From: Pseudomonadota bacterium
GTDB taxonomy: Bacteria > Pseudomonadota > Gammaproteobacteria > Burkholderiales > Burkholderiaceae_C
Length of the DNA: 9,351 nt
Assembly: GCA_023418355.1 (NCBI GenBank)
Contig: JAEZZU010000002.1
Coordinates: 1-9,351, forward strand
Reading direction: 5' to 3'
In this document: positions 7,053 through 9,351 of the stretch, piece after piece
Position numbering within the stretch: the first letter of the stretch is position 1
Layout: each line of letters opens with the position of its first letter
Notes under the pieces: model-generated
The model's input: the letters and a program-made list of their open reading frames with translations, nothing else
The model's database searches: none
Told to the model about the DNA's origin: nothing
Position numbers and translations under genes: made by a program

Positions 7053-8045
7053 ATGGCGCAAGATTTGTATGAGCCAGCGAACAAGCCGGCATGGTGGTCA
7101 CTGCACCGCAACCGGCTGCTGACCCTGGTGGTCATGACCGCCGTGGCCATCCTGGCATTCATGACGCTGGGGGTGGAAGCAGACTGGGCCTTTGTGCTGG
7201 AGCACCGGGGGCTGAAGGTCATCACCATGATCGTCGTGGCCTGCGCGTTGGGCATGTCCACCGTGGTGTTCCAGACCGTGACGCACAACACCATCCTCAC
7301 GCCCGCGGTGATGGGCTTGGACGCGCTGTATCTGTTCCTGCAGTCCGTGCTGGTACTGGTGCTCGGCTCAGTGGGTGTGGTGGGCCTGGGTGTGTACCCC
7401 AAGTTCGGGCTGGAGATTGTGCTGATGGTCGTGCTCAGCGTGGCGTTGATGCGCTGGCTGTTCACGGGCAACGCATCCAGCCTGCACCTGATGCTGCTGG
7501 TGGGCATGGTCATGGGCATTCTGTTTCGCAGCATGACCAGCTTTGCCATGCGCATGATCGACCCCAATGAGTTCGCCACGCTGCAAGACCGCATGTTTGC
7601 GAACTTCAACACCATCCATACGCAGCTGCTGTGGCCATCACTCGTGCTGCTGGCCATTGGCGTGGCGTACTTCTGGCACAAGCGCCATGTGCTCGATGTG
7701 CTGGCGCTGGGGCGCGATGCCGCGGTGAATCTGGGCATCGATTACCAGCCGCAGGTGTTGCGCCTGCTGGTGGTGATGTGCGCCATGGTGGCCATCTCCA
7801 CGGCCCTCGTCGGCCCTGTGACTTTCTTTGGCCTGCTGGTCGCCAATATGGCCTACCAGTGGATGGGCACGCGCCGCCACCAGTGGGTGCTGCCTGCGGC
7901 CGTGCTCTGGGGCTGCATCTTGCTGCTGGGCGGCCAGGTGATTCTGGAGCGCGTGCTGGGTTTTAACTCCGCACTGTCGGTGGTGGTGGAATTTGTGGGT
8001 GGCCTGGTGTTTATCTGGCTGCTGCTGCGCAAAGGCAAACAATGA
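7053..8045 (+). CDS. FecCD-family siderophore ABC transporter permease, second subunit
   Basis: Second inner-membrane permease, 330 aa, with a short cytoplasmic N-terminus (about 1-20) and roughly 9-10 membrane segments starting near residue 22. VFQTVTHNTILTPAVMGLD (72-90) is the counterpart of the Q..T.NPLA.P..LG motif, and FFGLLVANMAYQWMG (258-272) is the coupling segment facing the ATPase. Sequence is clearly diverged from the first permease, as in FatC, CeuC, VctG and YclO, so the pore is a heterodimer. The ATG at 7053 comes 3 bases after the previous stop with AAGGGA (7041-7046) 6 bases upstream. Its stop overlaps the ATPase start as ATGA. Membership in a siderophore uptake system is firm from family and context; the individual substrate is not readable from the permease. 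Confidence 0.92.
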   Translation: MAQDLYEPANKPAWWSLHRNRLLTLVVMTAVAILAFMTLGVEADWAFVLEHRGLKVITMIVVACALGMSTVVFQTVTHNTILTPAVMGLDALYLFLQSVLVLVLGSVGVVGLGVYPKFGLEIVLMVVLSVALMRWLFTGNASSLHLMLLVGMVMGILFRSMTSFAMRMIDPNEFATLQDRMFANFNTIHTQLLWPSLVLLAIGVAYFWHKRHVLDVLALGRDAAVNLGIDYQPQVLRLLVVMCAMVAISTALVGPVTFFGLLVANMAYQWMGTRRHQWVLPAAVLWGCILLLGGQVILERVLGFNSALSVVVEFVGGLVFIWLLLRKGKQ

Positions 8046-8800
8046 TTGAGACGCGTGATGTCGTAAAGACCCACGGCAGCACCACCGTGCTGCATGGGGT
8101 GAATGTTCAGATTCCCGAGGGCAAGTTCACGGCCATCATCGGCCCCAATGGCGCGGGCAAGAGCACGCTGCTGTCCATGGTCAGCCGGCTGGATGTGATG
8201 ACTTCGGGTTCGTCCCATGTTGCGGGCCTGGACGTGGCGAAAACCGCCAGCGATGCACTGGCCAAGGTGATGGCCATTTTGCGGCAGGACAACCAGTCCA
8301 CCTTGCGCCTGACGGTGCGTGATCTGGTGGGCTTTGGCCGCTTTCCGCACAGCAAGGGCCGCATGACGGCCGAGGACGTGCAGCATGTCGATCAGGCGCT
8401 GCAATACCTGCAGCTGACCGAGCTGGCCGACCGCTACCTGGATGAACTCTCGGGCGGCCAGCGCCAGCGCGCCTATATCGCCATGGTGCTGTGCCAGGAC
8501 ACGCCGTACATCCTGCTCGACGAGCCGCTGAACAACCTCGACATGGCGCACGCCGTGAGCATGATGAAGCTGCTGCGCCGCCTGGTGAATGAGCGCCAGA
8601 AAACCGTGGTCGTGGTGCTGCACGACATCAACTTTGCCAGCTGTTATGCCGACCACATCATCGCCATGAAAAACGGTCGTGTGGCCCATGTGGGTGGGCC
8701 AACGCAGGTGGTGACGGATGAGGTCTTGAGCGCGCTGTATGAAATTCCGGTCAGCGTGCATGCGGTCAAAGGCCAGCGCCTGTGCCACTACTTTGCATGA
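8042..8800 (+). CDS. Siderophore ABC transporter ATP-binding protein
   Basis: Cytoplasmic ATPase of 252 aa that powers the importer. All nucleotide-binding motifs are intact: Walker A GPNGAGKST (34-42), Q-loop Gln82 in LRQDNQ, signature LSGGQRQRA (136-144), Walker B YILLDEP (156-162) with catalytic Glu161, D-loop NNLD (164-167) and switch His194 in VVLHD. Length and the signature GGQRQRA fit the FepC/FecE/FhuC iron-chelate group, and the RQDN Q-loop fits the FatE/CeuD/YclP/VctC branch. The ATG overlaps the stop of the second permease by 4 bases, so it is translationally coupled and is the last gene of the operon. A strong hairpin terminator starts 36 bases after its stop. No sign of damage or fusion. 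Confidence 0.94.
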   Translation: MIETRDVVKTHGSTTVLHGVNVQIPEGKFTAIIGPNGAGKSTLLSMVSRLDVMTSGSSHVAGLDVAKTASDALAKVMAILRQDNQSTLRLTVRDLVGFGRFPHSKGRMTAEDVQHVDQALQYLQLTELADRYLDELSGGQRQRAYIAMVLCQDTPYILLDEPLNNLDMAHAVSMMKLLRRLVNERQKTVVVVLHDINFASCYADHIIAMKNGRVAHVGGPTQVVTDEVLSALYEIPVSVHAVKGQRLCHYFA

Positions 8801-8813
8801 TGCTGCATAAAGC

Positions 8814-8830
8814 ATAGCTTTTAGCGCTTG
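8814..8830. repeat. Copy of the ATAGCT...AGCGCT intergenic repeat
   Basis: ATAGCTTTTAGCGCTTG matches ATAGCTGCCAGCGCTGG at 2211-2227 in 13 of 17 positions and resembles part of the trpC terminator. It lies between the ATPase stop and the terminator hairpin. I associate this signature with short intergenic repeats of Comamonadaceae genomes. Confidence 0.45.
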
Positions 8831-8835
8831 AAAAC

Positions 8836-8875
8836 AAATGGTTTCAGATAGTTTTGTATCTGAAACCATTTTTTT
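8836..8875. terminator. Perfect bidirectional intrinsic terminator between convergent genes
   Basis: AAATGGTTTCAGATA (8836-8850) and TATCTGAAACCATTT (8857-8871) are exact reverse complements, a 15-base-pair stem with the 6-base loop GTTTTG. On the + strand seven Ts follow (8869-8875), ending the iron importer transcript. On the - strand the stem is followed by TTTGTTTTC, so it can also end the convergent nucleotidase transcript. Confidence 0.9.
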
Positions 8876-8878
8876 ATC

Positions 8879-8900
8879 AGCGCAAGGCGCTTTTATTTTG
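8879..8900 (+). terminator. Small secondary hairpin with T-rich tail
   Basis: AGCGC (8879-8883) pairs with GCGCT (8887-8891) around AAG and is followed by TTTATTTT. It lies just after the main terminator and could be a back-up terminator for the + strand, or a remnant of the intergenic repeat. Confidence 0.35.
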
Positions 8901-8908
8901 AGAGTGGA

Positions 8909-9351
8909 TTATTGAATGCGGTTGGTAGCAGGAGCCGGTAGCGGGCTGTGTGCGCGCACATAGGCTTCCAGCGCATCAATATCGAGCGGGCCTTGCGTGC
9001 GATCAGTGCCTTGGCTGAAGACGCTGTAGCGATCCCCACTGTCGGCCAAAAAGCTGCTCACCACCACGCGGTAGTGGGCCTGCATATCCAGCGGCTGACC
9101 GCGCAGCGTGATGTCTTTGACTTGCTCGTTCACGGGTGCATGGGCGTCATGCCGCCAGCGCAAATCCGCGTTGGGAGAGAGCACGCGGCGGCGGCCTGAG
9201 CTGGACAGCGGCACGGCGTAGGTATCTTCCAGCAGTTCCTTGATCTGTGCGCCGGTCAGCGTCATGCCAATCAAGGCATTGCCAAAGGGCTGGATGGCGT
9301 AGAGCTGGTCAAAGCGGACATGGCCATCGGCATCAGGCTGCAGCGCTGCGC
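8909..9351 (-). CDS. 5'-nucleotidase/UshA-type protein, C-terminal part (5' end beyond window)
   Basis: Only the last 147 codons are present; the frame is open to the window edge, so the start and the metallophosphoesterase domain lie outside. The visible part matches the C-terminal substrate-binding domain of 5'-nucleotidases: YAIQPFGNALIGMTLTGAQI near the edge, then KELLE, a strand region LRWRHD, the pair VKDITLRGQPLD and HYRVVVSSFLAD, and SGDRYSVFSQGTD near the end. Family members usually hydrolyse nucleotides or related phosphoesters in the periplasm. The loop SGDRYSVF differs from the more common GGDG-FSVF form, which may affect the nucleobase pocket. The TTG at 9274 is not a real start, since homology continues upstream. 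It converges on the iron operon and probably shares the terminator at 8836-8871. Specific substrate unknown. Confidence 0.88.
   Translation of the reverse strand, partial: AALQPDADGHVRFDQLYAIQPFGNALIGMTLTGAQIKELLEDTYAVPLSSSGRRRVLSPNADLRWRHDAHAPVNEQVKDITLRGQPLDMQAHYRVVVSSFLADSGDRYSVFSQGTDRTQGPLDIDALEAYVRAHSPLPAPATNRIQ

Noticed and set aside
7853..8869. 338-codon open frame on the - strand opposite the ATPase gene
   Set aside because: It is antisense to an ATPase with all motifs intact, starts inside the terminator stem and has shadow-type composition.
1..9351. CRISPR, tRNA, rRNA, insertion sequence, prophage or defence genes
   Set aside because: No regularly spaced repeats, cloverleaf-like sequence, transposase, integrase or defence-type protein was seen; all long genes are explained by housekeeping or transport families.

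Overview
The window looks like an ordinary piece of chromosome from a betaproteobacterium of the family Comamonadaceae (Comamonas, Delftia or Acidovorax relatives). The evidence is the G+C-rich coding sequence with strong third-position bias, the trpE-trpG-trpD-trpC order with ung just downstream, and short intergenic repeats carrying an ATAGCT...AGCGCT signature that I associate with this family. The genus cannot be fixed from the sequence alone.

Region 1 (about 90-4201, + strand) is a tryptophan biosynthesis block. It holds both anthranilate synthase subunits (trpE and trpG, overlapping by 4 bases), anthranilate phosphoribosyltransferase (trpD) and indole-3-glycerol phosphate synthase (trpC). 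Together these convert chorismate to indole-glycerol phosphate. TrpF, TrpB and TrpA are not in the window; betaproteobacteria usually carry them at a separate locus. A convincing intrinsic terminator lies between trpG and trpD, so the block may be two transcription units or be tuned by read-through. A second strong terminator follows trpC.

Region 2 (4295-5014, + strand) is ung, a family 1 uracil-DNA glycosylase, standing alone between terminator-like hairpins.

Region 3 (about 5067-8800, + strand) is a tightly packed four-gene iron-siderophore ABC importer: periplasmic binding protein, two FecCD-type permeases and an ATPase. All junctions overlap or are 3 bases apart, and a Fur-box-like palindrome sits upstream of the first gene. 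The binding protein resembles the CeuE/FatB/YclQ/VctP group and appears to keep the Arg, His and Tyr residues that bind tetradentate catecholate ferric complexes in CeuE. No outer-membrane receptor, siderophore synthesis gene or ferric reductase is present, so this looks like a uptake module whose partners lie elsewhere.

Region 4 (8801-9351) holds a near-perfect bidirectional terminator and then, on the - strand, the C-terminal part of a 5'-nucleotidase/UshA-type enzyme that runs off the right edge.

All gaps between genes are under 150 bases. I see no tRNA, rRNA, CRISPR array, insertion sequence, prophage or toxin-antitoxin genes, and nothing that amounts to an undescribed system. The more interesting signals are the repeat family, the mid-operon terminator and the layered control region ahead of the iron importer.
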